64,000 bases of DNA from CAZHHH01 sp052400685 (GTDB lineage: Bacteria > Bacteroidota > Bacteroidia > Bacteroidales > Marinilabiliaceae). This document shows positions 44,530 to 54,300 of this stretch, piece by piece. The stretch lies in NCBI GenBank assembly GCA_052400685.1, contig JBQTGJ010000010.1. The stretch is one strand, 5' to 3'. A program made the position numbers and the translations under genes. The notes under the pieces were generated by a model, which saw only the letters and a list, made by a program, of their open reading frames with translations, was not told the origin of the DNA and made no database searches. Each line of letters opens with the position of its first letter. Position 1 is the stretch's first letter.

Positions 44530-44619
44530 ATATATCACAAAATTAAAATGGTCGGAGCACCTTGGGTAAATGAGGATATGACTAAGCTGTTTTACGAAAC
44601 GATTAATAGGTCAAAATAA
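44530..44619 (+). pseudogene. relic of a thioredoxin-like gene C-terminus
   Basis: The frame ending at TAA 44617-44619 reads HKIKMVGAPWVNEDMTKLFYETINRSK, matching the end of the thioredoxin-like frame at 38747-39291 (NKIIMVGAPWINEDMMALFNKIVN). No start or N-terminal part is left. Its stop overlaps the start of the transglutaminase gene as TAATG, preserving an old operon junction. Confidence 0.75.
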
Positions 44620-46604
44620 TGAATAAACGCATCTTTATGTGGCTGTTTTTGTCGTTGCTTATATTTATGGGCTTGTGCTTTGTGGTTTTTAGAGCATCGT
44701 TCAAAAATAAAGGAGGTTGGACCGGTTGGGATAAACAATCCAAAGAGGAGTTAATTGAATTATTTCAGGCAGATTTTGAGAACAGAAAAACGATAGCAGG
44801 AACAAATCCTGAGAAATTGTTAAATTATGTTTCTGAGTTGACGCGAATAAAAAGAAATATGCCCAATATTACTAGTCTGAAGTTGCAGTCTCAGACTGAT
44901 TCTGTTGCACTGGCTTTAGGGATTTTAATGCACGATCAATTTAAGATCTATGAAGATCTGGGTTTAATAGATACAAGTTTTATCGAGCGGAATGCGCAAT
45001 TAGCACTGGATGCTTTATTTGCGGCTTCGTGGCGTGATTCAGTTTCGATGGGTGTTTTTCGTGAATACATTTTACCATACAAATTGGACTTTGAAATTCC
45101 AGACAATTGGAGAGATACGCTTTATAGATATCATGTGGCGCTATTAAAGGAGCAACCAGTTATGGCGGATATAGATTCTCTATATGCTCATCATATGGTT
45201 CTCTCGTATTACGGTCTTAAGTCGGGGAATGGTTTAAATTCCAAATATCCTTCAGAACCCAATTTTTCGTGGTTGGCGTTTTCAGCAGAGGGAGATTGTG
45301 TGAGCCGGTGTCGTAATGTAATGTATTATTTACGGGCAGCTGGAGCCCCTGCTTCTTTTGATTATATCCCGGCTTGGGGTAACAGACCTGCTGCCCGACA
45401 CGCTTATGTTGGTTTGGCACATAGAAAACGGCAACTTGCAAAGTTGTTGGAAAATAATAATGATCCTGGGAATCTGGTTAATGATTTGAATGCTGCTATG
45501 TTTACTGGTTATATGCATGTTTTTGAAGAAGATGATTTGCCTCCGGGATGGTATGTTCAGTATGAAAAAACTATTCCCAAAATTTATAGAGAAACTTGGA
45601 CAGCTCAAAAGGAAATGTTGAAACTATTAAAGAGCGTTCCGGACGATCAGCTGGATCTGGATTTAATCACATTAAATATGTTGGATGTTACCGCTCAGTA
45701 TCTTAAAACAGTAGATGTTGAGATCAAAAAGCCTCTTTTTAGCCCATGGGAGATTGTTTATTTGGCTACTTTTGATTTGGGGCAGTGGAAGCCGGTTGCT
45801 TTTTCAGTGTTTAATCGGTGGAACTGTGGTGATATTCAGAATGTGGCAACCAATGTGCTTTATATGCCTATGGTAAAAACAGCTCATAGACTTCAACCTT
45901 TTGATACCCCATTTATTTTGCAAGCTGATGGCAGAAAACAGGTGCTTATACCTGATTATGCCAATAGGATAGATTTACATTTGGTCAGAAAGTATCCCTT
46001 ATTTATTAGTACTGCTATGCATCCTTTGGATTTTAAAAATTGTGTGGTAGAAGGAGCTAATAAAGCGGATTTTAGTGATGCGCAAGTTTTACATGTTATT
46101 AAAAAATATCCTTTTGGAATGTATCGGATTGCACTTGAAGGGGACCACACGTTTCGTTTTATTCGTTTGCGTTCGTCCAATAATCAGCCGTTTAGAATTG
46201 CCCAAATGGAGTGTTATTCTGGATCGCATGAGAAATTGAGAAAGTTGAATAATACTTTATATACACAGGGCTTGCTTAGTGGTAATGATGTGAAGGCTTT
46301 TGATGGTGATTTGGGATCTTACATGGTGCGGTCCGTGGCTGTAATGGATTTTGGAGCTAGTGAAAATGTTACTGAAATTAGAATTTGTCCGCTCAGCGAT
46401 ACAAATTTTATAATTCCCGGTAATGAGTATGAGTTATTTTATTGGGAGGGGGAATGGATTTCAGCAGGTCGGCAAGTGGCAGAAGATTATTTTTTGGATT
46501 ATATGAATCTTCCTTCTAATACATTGTTTTGGTTACGATGTCTTACCGAAGGTCGCGAAGAACGTATTTTCACCTATGAAAATGGGACTCAAATTTGGTG
46601 GTAG
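44619..46604 (+). CDS. transglutaminase-like exported protein
   Basis: 661 residues with an N-terminal membrane anchor or uncleaved signal (~4-27). Residues ~225-265 hold the transglutaminase-core triad pattern: GDCVSRCRNVMYYLRAAGAPA (Cys), NRPAARHAYVGLA (His) and a later Asp. The C-terminal ~300 residues are beta-rich, and the last ~130 (NVTEIRICPLSDTNFIIPGNEYELFYWEGEW) look like a galactose-binding/discoidin-like domain. Such proteins may act as cysteine peptidases, amidases or cross-linkers; the substrate here is unknown, perhaps the exported peptides or the cell wall. Its ATG overlaps the stop of a thioredoxin-like relic, and the adaptor gene follows after 25 nt. Confidence 0.75.
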   Translation: MNKRIFMWLFLSLLIFMGLCFVVFRASFKNKGGWTGWDKQSKEELIELFQADFENRKTIAGTNPEKLLNYVSELTRIKRNMPNITSLKLQSQTDSVALALGILMHDQFKIYEDLGLIDTSFIERNAQLALDALFAASWRDSVSMGVFREYILPYKLDFEIPDNWRDTLYRYHVALLKEQPVMADIDSLYAHHMVLSYYGLKSGNGLNSKYPSEPNFSWLAFSAEGDCVSRCRNVMYYLRAAGAPASFDYIPAWGNRPAARHAYVGLAHRKRQLAKLLENNNDPGNLVNDLNAAMFTGYMHVFEEDDLPPGWYVQYEKTIPKIYRETWTAQKEMLKLLKSVPDDQLDLDLITLNMLDVTAQYLKTVDVEIKKPLFSPWEIVYLATFDLGQWKPVAFSVFNRWNCGDIQNVATNVLYMPMVKTAHRLQPFDTPFILQADGRKQVLIPDYANRIDLHLVRKYPLFISTAMHPLDFKNCVVEGANKADFSDAQVLHVIKKYPFGMYRIALEGDHTFRFIRLRSSNNQPFRIAQMECYSGSHEKLRKLNNTLYTQGLLSGNDVKAFDGDLGSYMVRSVAVMDFGASENVTEIRICPLSDTNFIIPGNEYELFYWEGEWISAGRQVAEDYFLDYMNLPSNTLFWLRCLTEGREERIFTYENGTQIWW

Positions 46605-46629
46605 TCAGCAGGATTATAAAAATAGATGA

Positions 46630-47712
46630 ATGAAAAATTTATTTCTTTTTTGGGTTGTATTGGCTTTTTACGCCTGTACCACCCCTAATACCGGGGATGC
46701 CTCTGGTGCAGAGGCTGCCGAAGAGGCGGCTCGTTTATCTTATGTCGAGCCTACTATTACTAAAGTAGGAGTGATGCCTGTAAAACGTGCGGCTTTTGAG
46801 CTGGAGATAGTGAGCAACGGTCGCCTGGAAGCTCAGCGTAAGGCGGTGGTGCCTTTTTTGGTACAGGAGCATATCAACGCAGTAATGGTTAAAGAAGGAG
46901 AAAAGGTGACTGCCGGACAAACGTTAGGTAGTGTAGAGTCCTTTACCTATCAAAAACGGTTGGATGAGGCAAACAATAGCTACCAACAGACGCTTATCGA
47001 TTTGGAAGACCGCTTGCTTGGGTATGGGTATGATCTTTCGGATACAGCGAAAATCCCGGATAATATTATGAAAATGGCTCACATTCGTAGTGGATACAAT
47101 GGGGCAGTTATTTCATTAGAAGAAGCCAAACGAAATTTAGCACAAACGACCATTAGAGCACCTATCAGTGGAGTGGTAACTAATTTAGAAGCTCGTGTAA
47201 ACAATCCTTCAAATGCCTATAAAAATTTTTGCGAAATATTGGATGTGAATACCATGCACCTGGTTTTTTATCTGTTGGAGACGGAACTTTCGGGTGCAAA
47301 AGTAGGACAGACGGTGGAGCTTTCTCCTTTTGCCATAAAAGATGAAACCTTTAAAGGGACTGTATGCAGTATCAATCCAACGGTGAACGATAAAGGGATG
47401 GTTCGGATAACTGCCACTGTGCCTAACTCTTCTCACTTGCTTATGGACGGCATGAATGCACGAGTGTTGCTTAAAAGAAGTCTGCCCAATTGTCTCATTA
47501 TACCAAAAGAAGCCGTGTTGTACCGTCAAAACCGTCAAGTGGTATTTGTTTATAAAGATGGCAAAGCCATATGGACTTATGTAGAAACCAGTCATGAAAA
47601 TTCCACCCACGTAGCAGTTTCTGATGGTCTTGAAGAAGGAATGGAGGTTATTGTGGAGAATAATTTGAATTTGGCACACGAGTCTGAAGTTACAGTGAAC
47701 AGAGAACAATGA
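46630..47712 (+). CDS. RND efflux adaptor (membrane fusion protein), lipoprotein
   Basis: 360 residues with lipoprotein signal (VVLAFYAC|TTP). The HlyD/AcrA-type layout is clear: NGRLEAQRKAVVPFLVQEHINAVMVKEGEKVTAGQTLGSV (lipoyl half), a short helical hairpin, AQTTIRAPISGVVTNLEA (second lipoyl half), then a beta-barrel domain with TVEL and NGMNARVLLKRSLPNCLIIPKEAV. It joins inner-membrane pump and outer-membrane channel in the periplasm. It is the first gene of the export set, although a foreign four-helix-bundle gene now separates it from its permeases. The last codons (NREQ) lie in an ACTG-type repeat. Confidence 0.92.
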   Translation: MKNLFLFWVVLAFYACTTPNTGDASGAEAAEEAARLSYVEPTITKVGVMPVKRAAFELEIVSNGRLEAQRKAVVPFLVQEHINAVMVKEGEKVTAGQTLGSVESFTYQKRLDEANNSYQQTLIDLEDRLLGYGYDLSDTAKIPDNIMKMAHIRSGYNGAVISLEEAKRNLAQTTIRAPISGVVTNLEARVNNPSNAYKNFCEILDVNTMHLVFYLLETELSGAKVGQTVELSPFAIKDETFKGTVCSINPTVNDKGMVRITATVPNSSHLLMDGMNARVLLKRSLPNCLIIPKEAVLYRQNRQVVFVYKDGKAIWTYVETSHENSTHVAVSDGLEEGMEVIVENNLNLAHESEVTVNREQ

Positions 47713-47744
47713 TTAATAAACAGTGAACTGCTAACTGCTAACTG
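47693..47744 (+). repeat. ACTG-type repeat, copy 4
   Basis: CAGTGAACAGAGAACAATGA followed by GTGAACTGCTAACTGCTAAC. It overlaps the last codons of the adaptor gene. Confidence 0.8.
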
Positions 47745-47757
47745 AAAATCCGTTTTT

Positions 47758-48114
47758 ATGAACTAAAGTATCGAATATAATAAAGCTTTTGATTTAGCGA
47801 AAGAAATATACCATTATTGCAAGCAACTAAAAGAGGAGAAGAAGGAATATGATATTTCGAGGCAGTTGTTGAGGAGCGGAACATCAATTGGTGCAAACCT
47901 TGCTGAGGTCAATGGAGCAATTTCAAAACAAGATTTTTCCGCAAAGGTTAGTATTGCCTATAAAGGATGTCTTGAAACACAATTTTGGTTAAAATTTCCT
48001 TATGAAGTTACACTTATTGATATTATTGATTATGAATCCTTATTTAACAAAGCTGATGAAATTGGAAAAATACTTTTTACAATCCTAAAAACAACAAGAA
48101 TAAATAATCAGTGA
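47758..48114 (+). pseudogene. four-helix-bundle (S23/rRNA intervening-sequence type) protein with early stop
   Basis: The frame ATG AAC TAA at 47758 is stopped at codon 3 and then continues without a break as SIEYNKAFDLAKEIYHYCKQ through EYDISRQLLRSGTSIGANLAEVNGAISKQDF to LKTTRINNQ. This is the four-helix-bundle family also encoded in 23S rRNA intervening sequences. About 116 residues would remain after the stop. An alternative start (TTG 47866) removes the first helix, so the gene is probably broken unless a non-standard start is used. It is flanked on both sides by ACTG-type repeats and interrupts the adaptor-permease order, so it looks inserted. Confidence 0.75.
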
Positions 48115-48220
48115 ACAATGAACAGAGAACAATGATCAGTGAACTGCCAACTGGTAATTGATGACTGATGACTTGTAACTGTCACCTGATGACTGCTAAC
48201 TGACAACTGACAACTGAACT
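48109..48220 (+). repeat. ACTG-type repeat, copy 5 (longest)
   Basis: About 110 nt of CAGTGAACAATGAACAGAGA and many variants of GATGACTG, CTAACTG and CAACTGA. It starts at the end of the four-helix-bundle frame and runs directly into the TTG start of the first permease gene. Confidence 0.85.
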
Positions 48221-51200
48221 TTGAAAAATTCATTTTCCATAAATATCATATTTCTTCTGCTCACCATAATAGGGATAGTTTTGATTCCTCGTTTGCCGGT
48301 GCAGTTACAGCCCCAACAACAGGGCAATACAATATATATTAATTGCAACTGGGATGGTATGGGTGCTGAGGTGGTAGAAAAAGAAATAACTTCTCCCATC
48401 GAGGGAGCATTGTCTGCTTTGCGTGGAGTTCACAAGATAACTTCTGAATCGCGTGAAGGCTCAGGAAGAGTTAGTGTGAGCTTCAAAAAGGGAGTTGATA
48501 TGGATGCCGCTCGTTTTGAAGCTTCCAGTTTAATGCGAAGTCTTCATAGTCGTTTGCCCGAAGGGGTGGAGCTGCCACGTGTAAGTTACGGACGGGGTGG
48601 AGGTGAAGATACGCCACGTTTGTTGATTTATACTGTAAATGGTGAGGGAAGTAGTTATTCGTTAAAGCAATATGTAGATAGACATATTATTCCTCGCATA
48701 AGTCATATTTCAGAAATTAGCAATGTTTATTCTTATGGTGCTTCCGGATTGGAGTGGGAATTGGAATATGATAAAAATGCTTTGCATAGGTATGGGTTAA
48801 ATGTTCGTGATCTTCAAAGTGCTTTAAGAGACAATTTAAATTCTAAAGAGTTGGGAATGACGAGTGTGGAAGAGGGGCGTGAAACCCGAACCATCAATCT
48901 CACTTATAGTGGGCTTCCTTCCGATTCTATTAATTGGTCAGAATTTATAGTAGGTAATTTTAATAATAGAATAATAACACTTACCGATGTGGCTACCCCT
49001 CGTTTAAAAGAGAGTTTGCCACAATCTTATTATAGAGTTAATGGTCTCAGTTCTATTTATCTTGTTATTCACTCTGCCAAAGGAGCAAATCAGGTTGATC
49101 TGGCAGCCCGGATAAAATCAATCTTTAAAGAATTACAAGCAGGTTTCCCTCCCAACTTTTCTTTATTGGTAAATTATGATGCGTCTGAAGAGATCAATAA
49201 AGAGGTTAATAAAATAACTTTCAGATCATTACTTGCAATTATTATATTACTTCTGTTTGTATTATTTATCAGTCGCAAATGGCGTTATCTTCTTATTATT
49301 GCTTTAAGTCTTTTTGCAAATTTGACTATTGCTATCATCTTTTATTATTTTCTAAAGATCGAAATTCATATCTATAGTCTTGCCGGTATTACCGTTTCGT
49401 TGGGTATGATAATCGACAATACCATTGTAATGGCCGATCATATACGTCATAGCGGTAATAAAAAAGCTTTTTTAGCTATTTTGGCGGCTACACTCACTAC
49501 TATGGGGGCGATGGTAATTATTTTCTTTTTAAAAGAAAATCAGCGGCTTAATTTGGTCGATTTTGCAATTGTAATGTTGGTGAATCTTTCCGTTTCGTTA
49601 GCAGTCGCACTTTTTTTGGTGCCTGCCTTACTTGATCGTTTGCCCATAAAATTCTCACTTAAAAAAGGTGAGATACATCGAAAAAGAAGAGTTGTACGTT
49701 TTACCCATTATTACAGCAGGTTTTTACAATTCAGCTTTCGCCACAAATGGTTGTTTGTCGTGATTATTGTTTGGGGATTTGGTTTACCAGTGTTTTTTCT
49801 GCCCGATAATTTAGAACCTAAAAATGAAAAAGAAGACCTCAAATGGTATCATGAAGTTTACAATAAAACACTTGGTAATAGTACTTATGTGGCAGAAGTT
49901 AAACCTTGGGTAAATCGTATTTTAGGCGGTAGTTGGTATTGGTTTTCCAATTATTTTTCTTCAGATAATATGAATTGGGATGCTTCGGGTACTCGATTAT
50001 ATGCACGTGGAACCATGCCCGATGGTTCCACCATTCATCAGATGAATGAAGTATTTATAAAATTAGAGAATTTTTTGGCTCAGTTTGATGAAATTAAACT
50101 ATTTACCTCTCAAATTTATAATGCAGATAATGCCAGTTTAGAGATTTCTTTTATTCCAGAAGAAGAAAATGGAGCTTTCCCTCATATATTAAAAAATCAG
50201 TTAATCAATCAGGTATCTCAGATTGGTAGTGCCGATTTCTCAGTTTATGGCGTGGGACATGGATTTAGTAATGCAACATACGATGGTTATAGGAACAATC
50301 GCATAGAGTTGCGAGGTTTTAATTACGATTTAATGCTTGAAATAGCAAGTGTTTTTAAAGATACCCTACTGACAAATACACGCATACAGGAGGTTATTGT
50401 GCAGACGGGTAGCTCATGGCGAGGAAAACCTCGTTATGGTTTTGTTATGGGATTAAACCCAAATAGGTTAGAAGAAGTAGGAGCTTCTTTTAGTGATGTT
50501 TATAATGAGTTGTTATTTCAGTCGCCACGAGAAACTAGGGCAGGATATTTGGCAGAAAGTGAAGGAATGATACCTGTTATTTTGCGGGAAAAAGGTGCAG
50601 GAACTGCAACAGTGTGGGATATGCACAACGATATATTAAATTCTAAGACAGCATCGTTTCGTTTAAAAGATGTTGGTTTTTTGAAAAGAGAACGCACTGG
50701 TGATATGATTCGTAAGGAAAATCAGGAGTACCTGCTTATGGTTGAATATGATTTTATTGGGCCATACCAGCTTAATGTCAGGGTAAGAGAGGGTTTTATG
50801 GAACGACTAAAAAAGCAGTTACCGGTAGGTTTTTCTGCACATGACCAAAGTAGTTGGGGCAGATGGCGTAAAGACGAAAAAAGTCAATATTGGCTTTTGC
50901 TTATTGTTGCTGTCATTGTTTTTATTTTATGTGCTATTTTATTTGAATCACTACGGCAACCATTAGCTGTCATAGCCAGCATTCCAGTATCTTTTATAGG
51001 TCTGTTTTTAACTTTTTCCATTTTCAAAATTAATTTTGATCAAGGAGGGTATGCAGCTATGGTGTTACTTTCGGGACTTACTGTAAATGCTACTCTTTAT
51101 ATTATAAATGATTATAACATTTTACGTAAGAGATATCCTCGTCAATCAACAATAGCTCTATTTCTGAAAGCTTATAATCATAAAATAATTCCTATCATTT

Positions 51201-51385
51201 TAACTACCCTGTCAACTATCTTGGGGTTGTTGCCTTTTTTAATTGCAGGAAAAGATGAAGGTTTTTGGTTTTCATTGTCAGCGGGAGCTACTGGAGGATT
51301 GATTTTTTCATTGCTTACGGTGGTGGTCTGGTTGCCTCTGATAATAACGCAAGGTTCTAAAAAATTAAAGATTTATTCAGCATGA
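48221..51385 (+). CDS. RND-family permease, subunit 1
   Basis: 1054 residues starting at TTG; no in-frame ATG precedes the first membrane helix (NIIFLLLTIIGIVLIPRLP). The layout is that of RND/HAE1-like pumps: a helix, a periplasmic porter half, helices ~335-475 with LAGITVSLGMIIDNTIVMADHI (Asp in the proton-relay helix), a second porter half and a final helix block with GLTVNATLYIINDYNI. It should pump substrates using the proton gradient. The porter sequence GNTIYINCNWDGMGAEVVEKEIT lacks typical drug-pump features. It overlaps the second permease by 4 nt (ATGA), so they are co-translated and probably form a mixed trimer. Confidence 0.9.
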   Translation: MKNSFSINIIFLLLTIIGIVLIPRLPVQLQPQQQGNTIYINCNWDGMGAEVVEKEITSPIEGALSALRGVHKITSESREGSGRVSVSFKKGVDMDAARFEASSLMRSLHSRLPEGVELPRVSYGRGGGEDTPRLLIYTVNGEGSSYSLKQYVDRHIIPRISHISEISNVYSYGASGLEWELEYDKNALHRYGLNVRDLQSALRDNLNSKELGMTSVEEGRETRTINLTYSGLPSDSINWSEFIVGNFNNRIITLTDVATPRLKESLPQSYYRVNGLSSIYLVIHSAKGANQVDLAARIKSIFKELQAGFPPNFSLLVNYDASEEINKEVNKITFRSLLAIIILLLFVLFISRKWRYLLIIALSLFANLTIAIIFYYFLKIEIHIYSLAGITVSLGMIIDNTIVMADHIRHSGNKKAFLAILAATLTTMGAMVIIFFLKENQRLNLVDFAIVMLVNLSVSLAVALFLVPALLDRLPIKFSLKKGEIHRKRRVVRFTHYYSRFLQFSFRHKWLFVVIIVWGFGLPVFFLPDNLEPKNEKEDLKWYHEVYNKTLGNSTYVAEVKPWVNRILGGSWYWFSNYFSSDNMNWDASGTRLYARGTMPDGSTIHQMNEVFIKLENFLAQFDEIKLFTSQIYNADNASLEISFIPEEENGAFPHILKNQLINQVSQIGSADFSVYGVGHGFSNATYDGYRNNRIELRGFNYDLMLEIASVFKDTLLTNTRIQEVIVQTGSSWRGKPRYGFVMGLNPNRLEEVGASFSDVYNELLFQSPRETRAGYLAESEGMIPVILREKGAGTATVWDMHNDILNSKTASFRLKDVGFLKRERTGDMIRKENQEYLLMVEYDFIGPYQLNVRVREGFMERLKKQLPVGFSAHDQSSWGRWRKDEKSQYWLLLIVAVIVFILCAILFESLRQPLAVIASIPVSFIGLFLTFSIFKINFDQGGYAAMVLLSGLTVNATLYIINDYNILRKRYPRQSTIALFLKAYNHKIIPIILTTLSTILGLLPFLIAGKDEGFWFSLSAGATGGLIFSLLTVVVWLPLIITQGSKKLKIYSA

Positions 51386-54300
51386 TAAAATTTCTAATAC
51401 ATCGTCCTGTTGCAGTATTGATGACGTTTCTGGCAATTCTTACTTTAGGAATTCTGACTTCACGTCTATTGCCTGTTTCATTAATGCCGGATATTGATAT
51501 TCCGGAGATAACGATTCAGGTAAATCGTCCGGGGGCATCAGCTCGTCAAATAGAGGAGGGTATTGTTGCTACCATGCGTTATCAATTAATGCAAGTTCCA
51601 TATTTGCAGAATTTGACTTCTGAGAGTTTAGACGGACGAGCTTCTATTAATCTTCGTTTTAGTTATGGGGCCGACATCAATTATGCCTTTATTGATGTGA
51701 ACGAAAAAATGGATGAGGCTATGCGCTATCTTCCCTCAGATTTGCAACGACCTGCAATTATTAAAGCTTCTGCATCCGATTTGCCTGTTTTCTATATTAA
51801 TATGTGGATGGACGAAAATGATGAAGGTAAGTTTATGGAGCTGAGCGAACTTGCTAAAGCTGTAATTATAAAAAGATTGGAACAGCTTCCTGAAGTAGCC
51901 ATGGTTGATGTAACAGGACAGATGGAACCTGAACTTTATATTGAACCTGATGAAAAATTATTGCGTTCACTTGATGTGTCAAATGTTCTGATTACTAATG
52001 CGTTGGATCAGAATAATATATCTATGGGTTCTATAGAGGTAGTAGATGGGCAATATCGTTTTAATATTCGATTTGCGAATCGACTACGCACCGTAGAAGA
52101 TGTTAAAGATATACGTGTGCGGGTAGGTGATCGTATGATGCGTTTAGAGGAGTTGGCTAATATTGGTCTGCGTCCTAAAAAGCAGGAGGGGGTATTTCTT
52201 AGAAATGGTGATTTAGCGTTGTCTTTAGCTGTTGTAAAACAAGCTGATGCTCGTATGGATGTTTTGAAGGAAAAAACAGAAAAACTTCTCAATCAATTGC
52301 GCCGAAATTATGAAGGAGTTCATTTAGAAATTGTGCGAGATCAAACAGCAATATTAGATTACTCTATCAGTAATTTAGAGACAAATTTAATTTTTGGCGG
52401 AGTATTAGCATTCTTTATACTATTTTTCTTTTTGAAAGATGCCCGCTCACCATGGTTAATTGGCATTTCAGTGCCAGTATCATTGGTTATTTGTTTTTTA
52501 CTGTTTTATGTAACCGGGTTATCAATTAATATCATCTCACTTTCAGGATTAATTCTAGGCATCGGGATGATTATTGATAGTTCTATTATTGTTATTGACA
52601 ATATTGCACATTACATCAATCAGGGAAAAACTTTAGCTTTTGCATGTATCAAGGGAACTAATGAGGTGATTCGCCCTCTTATATCTTCTGTTTTAACAAC
52701 TTGTGCCGTTTTTGTCCCATTAATTTTTATCAGTGGCATTTCAGGTGCTGTTTTTTATGATCAGGCATTGGCTGTCTCAATTGGTTTGGTGGCTTCTTTA
52801 ATTGTTTCTATAACTTTAATCCCGGTATTATATCATCTGTTTAATAGACGATTGAACGATCGTAAACAGTATAAAAAGGGGAGGGCGACTCTCATTTTAG
52901 AAAAAATAAATCTTTTTAAAACCGAGGACATTTACGAAAAAGGATTTGATAAGGTGTTTCGTTCCCGTCGTTTCTTTATGGTATTGTTTTTATCTCTTTT
53001 AATACCAATTTGTCTTTTTGCCATCTATTTAAAGAAAGAGCGATTTCCTTATTTTACGCGTGATGACCTTTTTGTTGATGTGAATTGGAATACCAATCTC
53101 AATCTGGCGGAAAATATTGAAAGGGTAACGTTAATAAGACAAGAAACAGCGCAATTTTCAGAATTCAGCAATAGCTACACAGGAACTCAAAATTACTTGT
53201 TGCATAAAGATATAGATCAGTCGGTTTCGGAAGCTAAGATATATTTTAAATGTAGTAATTCTGAACATATCAATGACTTGAAAGAAAGGGTCGCGTCTGT
53301 TATTAAAAATAGATGGCCGGATGCGCTTTATACATTTTCCGCCCCCGAAACTATTTTTGAGAAAATGTTTAAACAATCTGAAGCGTTATTAGTCGTGCGC
53401 ATAAGTGATGATGGAGCAAGAGGGATACCTGATTTGGAAAAGTCAGTTGCTATTACCAACCATCTGGCAGATATTATTCCTAAATCTGAACCTATGTCTC
53501 CGGCTGCTGAATCGCATATCGAAATTAGAACCATGAGCGACAGAATGGCGCTTTACAATGTTGATCATCAAACACTTTTTTATCGTTTACAAACAGCTCT
53601 TAATGCATGGCAAGTTGGCGTTTTGCATACTGGTTCGCAATATGTTCCTATGGTTATTGGTAATACACCTATTCCAATAAATCGCTTGCTAAACGAAATA
53701 AAGGTAGTTAGTCGCGACAATATTGAAATACCGGTAAGCGCATTAGTCACTTCATCTAAATGTAATGATTATAAGGTTTTGTATGGTAGTACTGAAGGAG
53801 TTTTTGTCCCTGTTAATATTAATCGTTTACCGGATTCTAAAGTAAATAGATGGATGCAAATAATTTCCGGGGAATTAAAATCCAATTTCGATGTGAATAC
53901 CAGCTTCTCCGGGAGTTGGTTCGAAGCACGACAAACGATCAAAGAGTTAAGTGTGGTTTTGCTTATTTCGTTGGCATTACTTTATTTTATTTTGGCTGCA
54001 CAATTTGAATCCTTACGTCAACCAATAATTTTACTGTTAGAAATTCCTATTGACATTGCGGGTGGTCTTTTTATGTTATGGATTTTTGGTGGTTCCATAA
54101 ATATTATGTCCATGATTGGAATTGTGGTGATGAGTGGAATTGTAGTAAACGACTCTATCTTAAAAGTAGATACCATCAACCGACTTCGTAGAGGTGGTAT
54201 GCCACTGGTGGAAGCTATAAAAGAAGGGGGACATCGTCGTTTGAAACCTATTATTATGACTAGTATCACTACGATTGTTGCGTTGATGCCTGTTTTATGG

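Noticed and set aside
33968..48220. ACTG repeats as a CRISPR array
   Set aside because: The units are short, degenerate and contiguous, with no unique spacers of constant length, and no cas genes are present.
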